Part shown: positions 19,501 to 31,034 of the stretch, piece after piece
How the letters are laid out: each line of letters begins with the position of its first letter
How positions within the stretch are numbered: position 1 is the stretch's first letter
DNA from: Ceratothoa steindachneri
Taxonomy: Eukaryota > Arthropoda > Malacostraca > Isopoda > Cymothoidae
Assembly (NCBI GenBank): GCA_963969495.1
Contig: OZ018333.1
Span: 85,134,732-85,198,731, forward strand
Reading direction: 5' to 3'
Length of the DNA stretch: 64,000 nucleotides
Program-made: the position numbers and the translations under genes
Notes under the pieces: model-generated
What the model saw: the letters and a program-made list of their open reading frames with translations, nothing else
Told to the model about the DNA's origin: nothing
Database searches by the model: none

Positions 19501-22500
19501 TTTACACCCTGCATGATGTCGCCGTTCTTTCTTTCTCTTTAGATACCTCCTTTCAGGCAGTGGCTGTGCAGCTGCACCTGGATAGGAGGTATACTATCAT
19601 TTCTGCATACATTCCACCGTCAGCTGACTTCGATGCGGTAGACTTCCGCCGCATCGTGGCACGGTTGCCGAGGCCCTTTCACTTGCTTGGAGATCTGAAC
19701 GGCAAGCATTTTCTCTGAGTATATTACTTAATAAATCCCAGGGGACAAGTCCTTGCCGATCTGATCGAAGAGCTTGAAATGGGCGTTCTAAACGTGGATG
19801 AGTTTACGCATGACTGTCCGAGAACTGCTTCATTTTCTTCCCTTGACATATCTTTGTGCTCTTCGTATGCTCAGCCTGATTTTGATTGGAGGCTGGTCGA
19901 TGACCTTCATGGTAGTGATCACTTTCCCATTCAAATATCATTCTCACGGCAACTGCCGCCCTAGAGCCCACCTCGGTGGTGCTTTGCGCGGGCGCGGTGG
20001 CCTGCATTTCAGGAAATGACTGAATTCTATATCTCAGTCGAGGAGGTTAGGTCGGTAAATGACGCCGTTGAGTTCTTCTCCGGCAACCTCATCGCCGCGG
20101 GCCTGACTACTATTCCTAGAACGTCTGGCCGTTCTGCACGCCGACCACTCCCATGTTGGTCGACCGAGTGTGAGACGGCCCTCAAACAGAAGCGTTATGC
20201 GTACATGCGCTATAAGTGCCGCCCGAACGATTGTACTGTCGCTTAATTTCGTCGGGCTAGGGCTAGGTTCCGGTATATTTTGAAGCACGGCCGCCATCTT
20301 CTTGGCGGGCATACGTGTCTTCACTTAACGGGAAGACCCCTTTAGCAGAGGTGTGGAAGCAAGTCAAAAGGATTCGGGGCAAGTTTCGCAGGACCCCCCT
20401 CCCGTTCTCCAGGAGAATGGGACAGCAATCTCGGACCCCGCGTCCGTGGTGGGATCCTTAGCGACCGCTTTTTCCGCATTCTCTAGCCGTGATGCTGCTC
20501 CGCCAGCATTCAATGCACGTCATGATATCGCGGAAGGCAGCCGGCTGGACTTTACCTCCAGAGGCGGAGAACCCTTCAACGAGAGGTTTACTGTGAGTGA
20601 GTTTCGCTCCGCTCTCGCTTCATGCTCGGACACCGCGCATGCTCCGGACGATGTCCCGTACGCCATGCTTCGACACCTGCGTGAACGAGGCATGGCCTTT
20701 CTGTTAGATTTGTTCAACAGGATTTGGGTGGAGGGTCTTCTCCCAGATTCCTGGCGAGTCGCTACTATGCTCGCCTTTCGCAAACCGGGGAGAGATCACT
20801 CTACTCCGACCGGTTTCCGCCCAATCTCTCTATACTCTTGCGTGTGCAAGTTGATGGAGAAATTGGTAAATGTTAGATTAGCCTTTTACCTGCACAGCAC
20901 AGGCCATCTGTCTTCTGCACATTGCGGCTTCCGCAAGTTCCACTCCACGTCGGATGCTCTGCTCCGACTGGAAAATGCCGTCTGCGAGGCTTTCCTCGAA
21001 GACAGCACTACACCACGGTGTTTTTCGATCTGCAGAAGGCTTATGGAGACTCTCCACACGATGGGGGCAAGGGGGCGCCTCGCAATGTTTATATCTGAAT
21101 TTTTGTGAGATCGTCGATTCCGCATACGTGTGGGGGGAGCCCTCTCCGGCCCAAAGGAGCAGGAAGAAGGTGTCCTGCAGGGAAGTGTCCTCAGTGTCAC
21201 ACTCTTTGCCCTGAGCATCAACAGCATCATCTCGGTGCTGCCGGAAGATGTTCTCGCTACGCTCTGCGTGGACGACCTTTCGATCTTTTTTGGCACGTCC
21301 CAGATGCCAACTCTGAAGCGTCGTCTCGAACAGGCATTGAACCGTGTCTCTCGCTATTCCGAATCGCACAGGTTTAGGTTTTCTTTGGCCAATACTAAGG
21401 TGGTGCACTTCTGCCGCGACCCACGGCTCCACCCCGACCCAGATTTGTTTCTTAATGGGGTGCGCATGGATGTGGTTGAATCGCACCGTTTCCCTGGTCT
21501 TGTATTCGACTGACGCCTTACCTGGGAGGCTCATATTCGCAGCCTTAGGGTCTGTTGTACCCGCGTTATGGACATTCTCCGTTCCGTGACGTTCAGCGCT
21601 TGGGGCGCTGATAGGGCTACTGCCTTACTTTTTTATCGATCCTTTGTTCGTTCGAAGCTCGACTACTGATTCGAGTTTTATGCATCCGCAGCCGAGCGTT
21701 TATTGCGGAGGGTGGACTCGATCCACCACACCGGCCTTCGCCTTGCGACCGGTGCCTTCCGCACTTCCCCCATTGAGCGCCTGTTGGTCGATTCTGGGGA
21801 GTGCCACTTGCTCTGCGCCGCGTGTAGTGCATCACTTGCCTGTACGTTCAAGCCCGGCGCCTTCCTCATTCGCCAACCGCTTTCACTGCATCCGCAGCTG
21901 ATCTAGATGGTGCCTATGCTGCCGAGAGACGCCAGTCATACCCTAAGCACTTTGGGTTTAGGGCCAGGAAACTCCTTCGAGATCTAGATATAGCTCTCGG
22001 GCCGGTGGGACCCATGGTTCTGCATAGGACGCCACCCGGGAGGTTACTACATTTGGCTATTTGTCGCCACGCCTCTGCTCCCAAATCTTGTACGGCGCCG
22101 GGAGTATTGCGTTCACCTTTTTGGAGCACCCCTCGTGTCACGCTGGAACCGTGCCAGTGTATACGGATGGCTCCAAGTCCCAAGAAGGGGTTGGCTTCCA
22201 CGCCGTATCCCCTCTGTTTGAAGTCAGCGGAGCTCTTCCAGGTGCTGCGTCTGTCTTTACGGCCGAGCTGTTGGCTTACACCACTCGGTACGGGAGATTA
22301 CGCGACGTGCCCGGTTCGGAGACCGGATTGTGATCTATAGTGACTCACAGAGCGCCCTGAGTGCTCTCGGTGCATTGGAATTAGCGCATCCCCTGGTTCG
22401 CGATATCCGTGACGCCACGGTTTTGGCGACCCGGGCAGATGTCGAGATTATCTTCTGCTGGATTCGTGGACATGTAGGAACTGCGGGGTATGAACGCGCC

Positions 22501-23230
22501 GATGAGGGCCCGAAAGAGTCCCCGAGGACTCTGCCACTGGACCAGCGTTTTGCTCTTCCTCACACTTACTACATGGCAGGAATACGGGCAGCTCTTCGGA
22601 CTGCTTGGCAAATAAGATGGGAGATGGTCGAAGGGAACTTAAAGTTGCGTGCCTTTGCGCCGCGACTGTTCCCATGGACGTATCCCCCAATGCCGCGACG
22701 GCTTTAGGTCGCTTTCTGTCGTCTCCGAATCGGGCACATTCGTGTGACGCATCGCTATCTGATGGAACGCTTGCCAGCGCCCTATTGCGACGACTGCTTC
22801 CTCCCCCACACAGTTCACCACATTCTTGTCGAATATCCCAGTCTGGTTGATCTTGGCGCACGATACCTGTCCCGGTACCGGGATGGGCGGGGTTGCTGCC
22901 GCCTGTCCCTTGTACTCAAGACGAGTTCGTGCACATTGACTTATGGACTTGCTGAATTTTGGGGGGATGCCGGGCTTCTCCCCCTTATTTAAGAAGGTTT
23001 TATTTATTTTTTTGTTATTGTTTTCTTTGTAGGTTCCACGCTCCTGCACCGGGTTAAGGGGGACCTCCCCCCAATGGCGGATATTGCTTCCTAATTGTTA
23101 AGTTTTTCAGATTTTTTTCATTGTTATGTTTTCATATTTTTATTTTATAGTAGCCTAGTTCTAGACTGTCGTGTTTCTGGCGACTTATGCCCAAGTAGGC
23201 AGTTGCCAGATGGGCTCTTTAAAAAAAAAT
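19501..23230 (+). mobile_element. Family 1 copy Cp4, 5'-truncated in the endonuclease
   Basis: It starts within the endonuclease domain (the equivalent in Cp7 is near 33685) and runs to the family 3' end ('gcagttgccagatgggctct' followed by an A-run at 23222-23230). It interrupts the inner block of the inverted duplication exactly at 19500/19501, so it inserted after the duplication, or its left-arm equivalent was lost. Its 3' A-run is joined directly to Cp5. Confidence 0.9.
19540..22960 (+). pseudogene. Cp4 ORF2 (endonuclease-RT-RNase H), frameshifted
   Basis: Domains in order: endonuclease pieces (19540-19720 with 'LLGDLNG', then 19779-19964); the linker (20016-20246); RT fingers and palm (20353-21108, 'GFRPISLYSCVCKLMEKLVN'; the first catalytic block is damaged: 'FFDLEKAYDTAWRYG' became a frameshifted 'VFFDLQKA'); palm 21130-21513 with 'LQGSVLSVTLFALSINSI' and the active-site block reading CVDD instead of YVDD; then thumb, RNase H (22061-22333 'VPVYTDGSKSQEGVG', then 22330-22707 'IYSDSQSALSALGALE' and 'GHVGTAGYERADEG') and a Cys/His tail near 22790 ('CDDCFLPHTVHHILVEYPS'). 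Several frameshifts and stops make it inactive. Confidence 0.85.
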
Positions 23231-25105
23231 CCTTAGTGTCACACTCTTTACCCTGAGTATCAACGGCATTACCACAGTAACACTAGAAGATGTTTTCCCT
23301 ATACTTTATGTTGATGACCTTTGATCTCCTTTGGTTCAGATGCCTACTCTATAGCGCAACTCAAACAGACATTGAACCAAGTCTCTCGCTATGCTGAAGT
23401 GCACTGGCTTCAGTTTTCCTTGGCCAAGTCTAAGGTGTTGTACTTCTGCCATCATCCACGACTCCACCCTAACCCAAACCTGTTTCTAAATTGGATTTAC
23501 TTGGAAGTGATGGACTCGTACCATTTCCTTGCTCTTGTATTGGATCGACACCTCATCTAGGAGGCTCATATTCACAGCATCATGGTCTCTTTTGCCATGG
23601 ATATTCTTCGCTCTATGATGCTCAACGCTGATAGGGATTCTCCTTTACTTTTTTTTATTCTTTGTTCATTCAAAGCTTGACTATAGATGCAAGTTTTATG
23701 TAGGCGAGTGTGTATTGCGGAAGGTGGACTTGATCCACCACACCAGCCTTCCCTGGCAACCACTGCCTTCTGTATTTACCCCATTGAGAGCAAACTTGTT
23801 TATTCTGGGAAGATGCCACTCCTCCTGCACTGTGCACAGTGCATCATTCGGCCGTATGTGCGAGCCCAGTGTGTCCCTCAGTCGACTACATCTCTCATTG
23901 CATCCGCAGTTGATCTCAATAGTGCCTATGCCACCGAGAGTTAGTCATACTCTAAGCCCTTTGTGTTTACGGCTGGGAAACTCCTTAGGGAGATTGGTAT
24001 AGCTCTTGTTCCAGTGGTGCCCCGTGTTCTGCCCAGGACACCACCCTGGAGAGTACCACCTCTGACTATTTGTCACCACACCTATGTTCTCAAAGCTTCT
24101 ACTGCACTGAGAGTTTTGCTTTCGGCCTTTTTTAGAGCACACTTTGTGTCATGCCGGAACAATAGCAATGTATATGGATGGCTCCAAGGCCTAAGAAGGG
24201 GTCAGTTTCCACACCATATCCCCTTTGTTTGAAGACAGTGGGGGGAATGCGCCTGTCCTCACGGTTTAGCTTGTTTCAATACACCTTTCGGTACAGGAGA
24301 TAATGCGCTGTGCCCGTTTCAAAGACTGGAGTGTTATTTATAGCGACTCACAAAGTGTCCTGAGTACTCTTGGGGCATTGGAATCTCTGTATCCCCTGGT
24401 TCGCAATATCTATGATACCATGGTTTTGGTGAACTGGACGAATGTTGAGATTATCTTCTGCCAGGTCCCTGGACATATAGGAGTTGCTGGTAATGAGGGT
24501 GCCAAAGAGTCTCCGAGGACTGGGCGACCACATTACCTTTTTGCTCTTCCTCACATTGATTATCTGGCAGAAATATGAGCGTCTTGGCAAAGAAGATGGT
24601 TGAGGGAACTTAAAGTTATGTGCCATTTCTGCCCTGACTGTTCCCATGGACCTTCCCCACAATGCTGAGATGGCTTTAGGTTGTTTTCTCTTATTCCCCC
24701 CCAAATTGGACACGCATGCAGGATGCACTGCCATCTTATGGAGCGCTCGCCTGTGCCTTATTATGATGACTGCATTGTCCCCTAGACTATTTGGCACTTT
24801 CTTGTTGAATGTCCCAACCTGGGTAATCTTGGGTCACATTACCTGTCCTGGTACTAAGATGAGGTTGGTCAATACTGCTCGTCTCTTTTGGGGGCAGGCT
24901 GGCCTCCTTTACTTTATTTAACACATTTTTTTGCGTGTGTAGGTTGCATGTTCTTGTGCTGTGGGGAGGCGGGCCTGCCACTGATGCTGGAGTCAGCTTC
25001 CTTCTCATCTTTTTGCCTTTTCTTTTTGTTTTGCATGCTCTTGTGTGAGTACGGCAACTTCTGCCCTAGTGGGCACTTGCTAGATGGCTCCTTAAATTAA
25101 AAATA
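23231..25105 (+). mobile_element. Family 1 copy Cp5, 5'-truncated inside RT
   Basis: It begins at the RT block 'SVTLFTLSINGIT' (23235) immediately after the A-run of Cp4. The active-site motif is an intact YVDD, but a one-base loss turns the following Ser codon into a stop ('LYVDDL*'). The thumb 'FSLAKSKVLYFCHHPRLHPN', RNase H (24303-24578, 'VIYSDSQSVLSTLGALES', 'VPGHIGVAGNEGAKES') and the 3' end ('cacttgctagatggctcc', then an A-rich run) follow. It is more AT-rich and more diverged than Cp4 or Cp7, so it is probably an older copy. Confidence 0.85.
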
Positions 25106-26060
25106 AAACAAAACTTTGTTTCTTTTAATGTTTTTAATGCAATTGGTATTTTGAGTTATGGTGGTTTTATCTGGTATTTCTGGAGAGGAGTTTGGGTTAT
25201 ATTGTGTTATGTCTATTGAGTGTTTGTGGAGTGAGTGTATCCAGGGCCTTGTTTATATCACTCCTGGTGACTAATGAGCCTTGTTGGAGATTTCATTGTG
25301 TATCATTGGTGAGGAAGACTCAGTCAGGTATGGGCTTATCAAGGGCTCTTCATATAATAATTAGAAGGTAGTCATATGGTAATGCAATATGAGGTTGCTA
25401 GATTCTTTTGCTTGCTAGGTCAGGTGAGCAAAGGATGACATCTTGGGAAGTGAATTGGAAGTGTGTGCTTGAAGGGTTTGTAGTGGTAGAATGGTTGTTC
25501 AACATAAATAGCTAGTTTAAGTGTTTCATGATGCTACAGCTCTTGTGACTAGATGAACAATCAAGATGCCTTCTTGGCTGTGTTGGAAAGTAATCAACTG
25601 TAGCTTTTAAGCAGGATAGAAGAGGTGGTATGTACAGATTTGTGAAAGTCAAGTCTTTTGGGGATATGTTTGATTGGATAATTGTATTTCCATATTAAAT
25701 CTTGGTTAGGGAGAAGGGTTGAGATGACTCCAGTGATATTGGTGCAGGGGATGGTCTCTCTGATGTCTGTTATTAGGTCTTCATTTCCAACATTTGACTG
25801 ATGTGCCTGTAATGTGCTACTTTTGTATTTGGGTTGGATGATGATTCCTGGATGGTTTAGATATATGTTGTAGTTGATAGGAATTCTTTGAGTCCATTTC
25901 TTTATTGCATATACCATTGATGTTTAGTTCAAAGATTTTATCACTTCCAATGTTTTTTATATCATTTGTGTGTGTGAAGGGGGAACACTGGGGTTAGGCC
26001 ACGAAAGAGGGTGTGGGAGGTGATTGTAGGGAAGGGGTGTATAGTTAATGTAGGTTTGTA

Positions 26061-27321
26061 CAGTTACAGTCACTGTAATAGAAATTGATCGCCCACTGAA
26101 AGGGCCAACTTGCGTGAGAAAAAATGTTAAAAAAGTTTTTAAAACTAAAAAAATTTAATGAGAACATACCTATCAATATTTATAATTTGCCCTGTTGTCT
26201 TAACCAAACAAAGAGGCCTGAGCATTGATACATCCAGTCCCTTGGAAGCACTTGTTGTCCAGAGTAATCTGGAGGGGGCCTTCAGCTCCTTGATGAGTCA
26301 TGGAATGGAGGAGGTGTTGGCAGTGTGAGCTGGTCTTTCATGAAAGCCCAGCAATTTTTGATGGAGTTTAGGTCGGGGCTGTTCCCAGGACAGTCCAAAA
26401 TATTGATATTGGGGCCAGTAAGGTAGTTTTTTACTTTTCTTGAGGTTGGGCAGTGGGCCCATTTTGCATAAAAAAATATGCGCCTTGAATAGTATAAAAA
26501 GGCAGATGATGTTCTACAGACCATTCATATAATGATCACTATTCATTGTAGTGTTTGAAGGTAAAAAATATAAGCCACTGCTCCCACCTTTTCACTAAAA
26601 GCCCCCCAGACCATCACCTGGGCAGTGTTTAACAATACAAACAGTATAGTTTGGGCTGTAGTGGCTGATGATAGAGGATCATCACACTTTCCTGCCTGCA
26701 CCTTAGATACACTTAAGGCAGCTTTCATTCAAAAACATCACTTTTATCCAATCGTCTTCAGTCCACTGAAGGTATATCCTCACAAAATCTAGTCTGCTTC
26801 GCCATGCTTGTGGTGAGGAGAGGTTTCTTGGCAGCACATCACTTGGGATCCTGAGGTCCTTCTGCAGGCAATTTTGAATGGGCTGAATCGACACATTTAC
26901 CAACAGCTTGGGATAATTCTTTTTTAATTTGGCAGGTGTAATGAAGGGATTCTTTAACATCTCCCTACATAACAGCAGATCAGTCTTCCTGGAAGTCTTC
27001 TTTTGTCTTTCAGTCCCCAAGTTTCTGCCTCAGAAAAAAGTTGGGTGGTAAACTGCGAGCTGTGGCAGCCACCCTCCTGATGGTTGTTTCTTCTCTTCCT
27101 GCCCAGCGATATCTCTTTTGTAGACAAATTCTCGTGCTACTCAACAACTGAGAGCTGGTATCATTTTCCTTCAAAATATGACACTGTACAGAGCTCTCAG
27201 ATGTCCGGTGTTTGTAAACAAACCGTTCATATGCTCTGAAAAGCAGCCAAATTTGATCCCGCCTTTTTGTGTATTTCTAGTGCAACCTGATTATTTTTCA
27301 TTGTGGTGACTGTAATGCCTG
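26061..27321 (-). mobile_element. Tc1-like element with terminal inverted repeats
   Basis: The inverted ends 'cagttacagtcactgtaata' (26061-) and, reversed, 'caggcattacagtcaccac' (ending 27321) are flanked by TA (26059-26060 and 27322-27323). They enclose 1261 bases with a degenerate transposase on the minus strand. It interrupts the jockey-like remnant, so it is the younger of the two. Confidence 0.82.
26282..27020 (-). pseudogene. Tc1-like transposase, broken
   Basis: The N-terminal DNA-binding part (27020-26703) carries 'ITPAKLKKNYPKLLVNVSIQ' and 'SPQAWRSRLDFVRIYLQWTE', followed by 'DWIKVMFLNESC', where the catalytic Asp of the usual 'F-S-DE' block is now Asn. The middle (26728-26543) has 'VMVWGAFSEKVGAVAYI'. 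The C-terminal end (26524-26282) has 'NINILDCPGNSPDLNSIKNC', the block that precedes the third catalytic residue (Glu in DDE Tc1 enzymes, here replaced at the 'NPIE' position by 'NSIK'). At least two frameshifts separate the three parts. It is inactive. Confidence 0.85.
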
Positions 27322-28339
27322 TACAACTAACCTGCATAGATTTTACAACCATGAAGTAGGTCAGCAAGTGGAGTGGAACATAATGCAGTAAAAAAAATTC
27401 TTTTTATGTACAATAATTTCTGCGATATTTTTTTGCATTTTATATAAATTTTGCTTTGCATAACTATAAAATAAATATGTTATATAAACTAAATTGCTTA
27501 GTACCAATGCCTACAAATATATATAGAAATAATAGTTATTGCTATAAATTATTAAAATATCTATAGAATTATGTATAGGAAGATATCTATTTTTAAAGTT
27601 TTCCTCTCCAACCAAATTTACTCCCAAATAGTTCCACATTCACACTAGCAATCATTACTATAATCAGAATAATAATTCTCTTGTCCCCTCTTTTATATGC
27701 AACAAACATTTCATTGAGGGAGAGAACAAAATTCCCCAAAGAGGGGTGAAGAGGCAAAGGCTTTCTCCTATGAGAACTTGCCCAGAGTCTTAGGCATGTA
27801 TTGATATTCTCCGTATAATGGGTGAAAAGGGTAGCTATGGATTTGGTTGGACTTAATTTTAGTCCTTCTGTTTATGAACCAGATGTGTATTTTGTTGAGG
27901 CATAGTTGTAGCTGATGAGTAGCTGTATCTTAGTAGTGGTGTATACTTGTAAGAAGGTATATGTATCGGTGTTGAGTGTGGTTTAGCTATGTCATAGATG
28001 TAGAGCTGAGTATGGAGATGTTGTGAAGTTTGCCTTACTTGGTGGCTAGCCACCAAGTATCATGTGTGTGTTTACCCTCAAGATAGTTGGTAACCATCTT
28101 TTTGTATTGTTATGCATATTGGTGTTGTATATTTTGTGTGTGAGGTTGTGCAGGATGGTATTGAAAGCTTTGTTGATGTCCATAGTTACTAGTAGTATCC
28201 ATTCTAGTTCTTGGTTGAAAGTATCATAGATTCTTTGTATCAGGTCTTTAAGAAGATTGGTTGTTGAGTAAATTGATCTGAAACCATCTTGTATAAAATA
28301 AATTATGTCAACAAGGAACACTCTAGCTCGAGGTGTGGA

Positions 28340-29840
28340 TAATGGGTGAATGTTATGATAGAGTTGTCATGAACGGTTGCGGCTGGAAACTACTCTCTCA
28401 TGAGATGCGTATTAGATCAGAAGGCGGCTCAGGGAAACGTAAATACTCAATTTTATTTTATTTAGAAAAAAACTGCAATATGTATATATTTCCACCCCCC
28501 AGTGCAATCACAAAAAAAACATGCAGAATAACATATATATATATATATATATACAGAATAAATGAGGAAAAATGTAAATAACTGACTAAAGCAATAATAT
28601 TAGGCGCATATGGCAAGGAAGGAGATTTATTGGTCTACACATGACTTTGCAAGCTTGCTGTTCTTCTCTTGTGTGGTTCAACCACAACTACAGTGCCTAA
28701 TTTGCTCCAGGGTGGTCTCTTTATGTTCTTGCATATTTATAAAGTGAGTCCTCTTGTTCTCCTTGAGTGTGGAATGGGGGAAAGGGTGCTGGCATCTGGC
28801 TAGATCAGTCCCATCCTTGTGTTCTCCTTGCTAACAACGGACCAGGGAGAAGGATGAATAGTGTCCTCCAAATCGCGGCAGACAGAGGTCTCTCCGACTC
28901 TTTCCTCAATCCAAAATGAGAGCAATCAAGGGGTACTTTAGAAGCTGGAAAAAAGGGAAAAGAAATTACCACCTGCTTGCTCCTTAATGCTGTTATGTAT
29001 CCCCCCTCCCTTATATACATATATACCACCCATACGCATACACAATATTCCCACCAATACATGCCTAGCTTTCCATCCAGCTCCTTTTGCCTTAGAGCAC
29101 TTGCTCAGAAATCAAAAAAGTTTAGAAATACACTTTTTCGTTTGTCCTAAAAATTTATATTAATGCCCATTAGGAGGGAAAAGATGAGTCTCAGGCGAAA
29201 GAGGGGGGGGGGGCGTCACTGCTTCCCGGCCTCTTGTTCTCCCTCCTTCCTTGGAGCCTGGAATAAAAGGTGGGCATTAGTGTGGGCACAGGTGAGTTGA
29301 GGCAGAAAATCGCCCCTCCCAACTACCACAGTCTCTCCACAGCTCAACACTTTACCAACAATTTTCCCATTATACCAATTTATCAATTTAAATTTCTTAA
29401 ACAAAATTCATACTGCTTCATTTTATTAAAGTGAAGGTTCTTTATCAACTATAATTATTTATAATTATCAAACCTGTATATGAAAAGATTAGAATGACAT
29501 TAATATAAATTAAGTAAATTTTATTAAATATTTTAAGTGTAGGTGGCAAGGGAATGTGTGAAGTGATCTAATCTATAATGAGGTGCTTAATGACTTGGAT
29601 AGGGTACAAAAAGACAGGAACAGACAGTGTGAGGAAGTAGTATTGGTTTAGGGGATCATGATGATTGTATCATTCTTCTAAATTTTGGGTATTACATTGT
29701 GCAAGTAGCTGTAACTTTAAACCTTTCTTACTTCTATTCTATATGTACTGAGGTCTTGGCCATGTGCAAATGAGTGCTTGAGGTTGTGGGTGATTTTATC
29801 TGGTGTTTTGTGAAAAGTGTGAGGATAATTTGTTTATATT
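28340..29840. other. Unassigned sequence with microsatellite and G-run
   Basis: I see no gene or recognised element here. An (AT)n tract of about 22 bases lies at 28532-28553, flanked by the matching words 'gcagaataac' and 'acagaataaa', and an 11-base G-run at 29203-29213. Short ORFs at 28805-29062 and 29216-29404 (minus) have no family signature. Confidence 0.45.
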
Positions 29841-30330
29841 TATTGCCTTAGGGTGTCTTATACCTGAGCCATGGATATTTTTCACTCTGTGTTGTTCTGC
29901 TAGGTTTATGCTTCTATCTTGTATTGTTCCTTTGTTTGCTCAAAACTTGTGTGGTTGTAAGATTTACTACTCTACATCTGAGCATCTAGTATGGAAATTG
30001 GATTTGATCCACCACTCGCTGGTCTATGCTTGGTGACTAGTGCCATCCTGCATGTGCCCAATATAGAACTTCCTTGTTGATGAAAGGGTGCTACCACTTA
30101 CTTTATGGCATGCAGTATGCATTTGTACATGTGATTCCAGCATCTCCCTTAGTCACCAACATCTTTCATGGCCAATGAGAAACCCTAAGTCTTTCTCTTG
30201 TTGCCCCCCCATCCTGTTCTGTCTAAAACTTCTTTTTTTGTATAACTATTCCCTCAATCTTGTCTCTAGGCTAGATCTAACGAGCTATCTCATCTTTTGT
30301 CAGAAGAAAGGCTCTGGAACCTCAATAAAC
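29840..30330 (+). mobile_element. Family 1 copy Cp6, heavily degraded fragment
   Basis: The segment 'gccttagggtgtcttatacc' then 'gccatggatatttttcac' corresponds to the RT thumb region of Cp8 near 46355-46400. It continues through a region reading 'VWKLDLIHHSLVYAW', matching 'LRKVDSIHHTGLRLA' of other copies. Later matches become too weak to place an end. It is clearly older than Cp7, which begins about 175 bases downstream. Confidence 0.6.
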
Positions 30331-31034
30331 AATGTCCACAGATCACAAAGGCCAGGACTTTAAGTACCCTGGGCAGTCTGGCATGATTAATTTGAAGATT
30401 AGTTTATTCCCGATAACCAAACTGCATGACTACCTCCCTGCAGCCTCTATAGGGTGCATAAGGCTCTACTTTCTATGATGTGCAAGCTTTCCTGCCTTGT
30501 TGGCCCCGTAAGGGGCGCGGCGATTTGCCATCCCGGCCGCAATGCTGATGGGATCCAGCGTTCCATCCGGCCCCAGCTTAGCCTCTCTTCCTTCCTTCAG
30601 ATAGCCTGTATTTCTCACCTACTTCCTCACTTCGCCTACAACCTCTCCCACAACTTTCTCTAGTCAGCCTCTAATTTCACAGGGTAGATGCTGACCTTCT
30701 TCTCAGCCAACAGTCCCGGATCGGGGCTGAGGGAGGAGGGGACAACGTTCCCTAACCCCTGAGCTCTGGTCTGGGGTGGTTGGTTTTTAACAACCTACTT
30801 CATCCCCACCCATACCTTCCTCACATCCCTTTTCCTTTTCTCTTCACACACTTATCAGTTTTGCGCCATGCCCAAGGTGGAGCCGCCATGCTGAAGGGTT
30901 GCCAGGTCACCAGGCGGGAGGGGTGGCCTTGAATGCTGACACCTGGCTCAGCCAGGCCCGTCGGCACCGCTTGCAGAGCGGGCTACTGCGAGGGGTGATG
31001 AGCTATTGAATCCCATAATTGAAACAGGGTCACC

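Larger units (their letters stand above)
25120..28340 (-). mobile_element. Jockey-like non-LTR remnant, split by a Tc1-like element
   Basis: On the minus strand an RT palm piece lies at 28046-28321: 'QDGFRSIYSTTNLLKDLIQR' followed by 'VTMDINKAFNTILHN', matching the 'GFR-x-x-STT' and 'LDI-x-KAFDT' blocks. Next, at 27770-28056, comes a broken active-site region (Tyr-Ala-Asp-Asp is no longer readable in one frame) and 'SPTKSIATLF'. After the Tc1-like element the C-terminal part may be 25594-25917 and lower, where one long frame has the right orientation but no strong signature. There is no 5' half. The extent of the 3' part (25120-25590) is a guess based on orientation and composition. Confidence 0.6.

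Noticed and set aside
20878..21534. Long minus-strand ORF (218 codons) opposite Cp4 RT
   Set aside because: It is antisense to recognisable RT motifs. Similar antisense frames recur in Cp7 and Cp8 at the same place, an effect of codon composition.
25594..25917. 107-codon minus-strand ORF as an independent gene
   Set aside because: It lies in the same orientation just beyond a jockey-like RT palm fragment interrupted by a Tc1-like element and is more simply its C-terminal part, though this is not proven.
30505..31034. Considered as a GC-rich host promoter or CpG-island-like region
   Set aside because: The same sequence starts Cp8 (exactly at its target-site duplication) and Cp11, so it is the retrotransposon 5' UTR.
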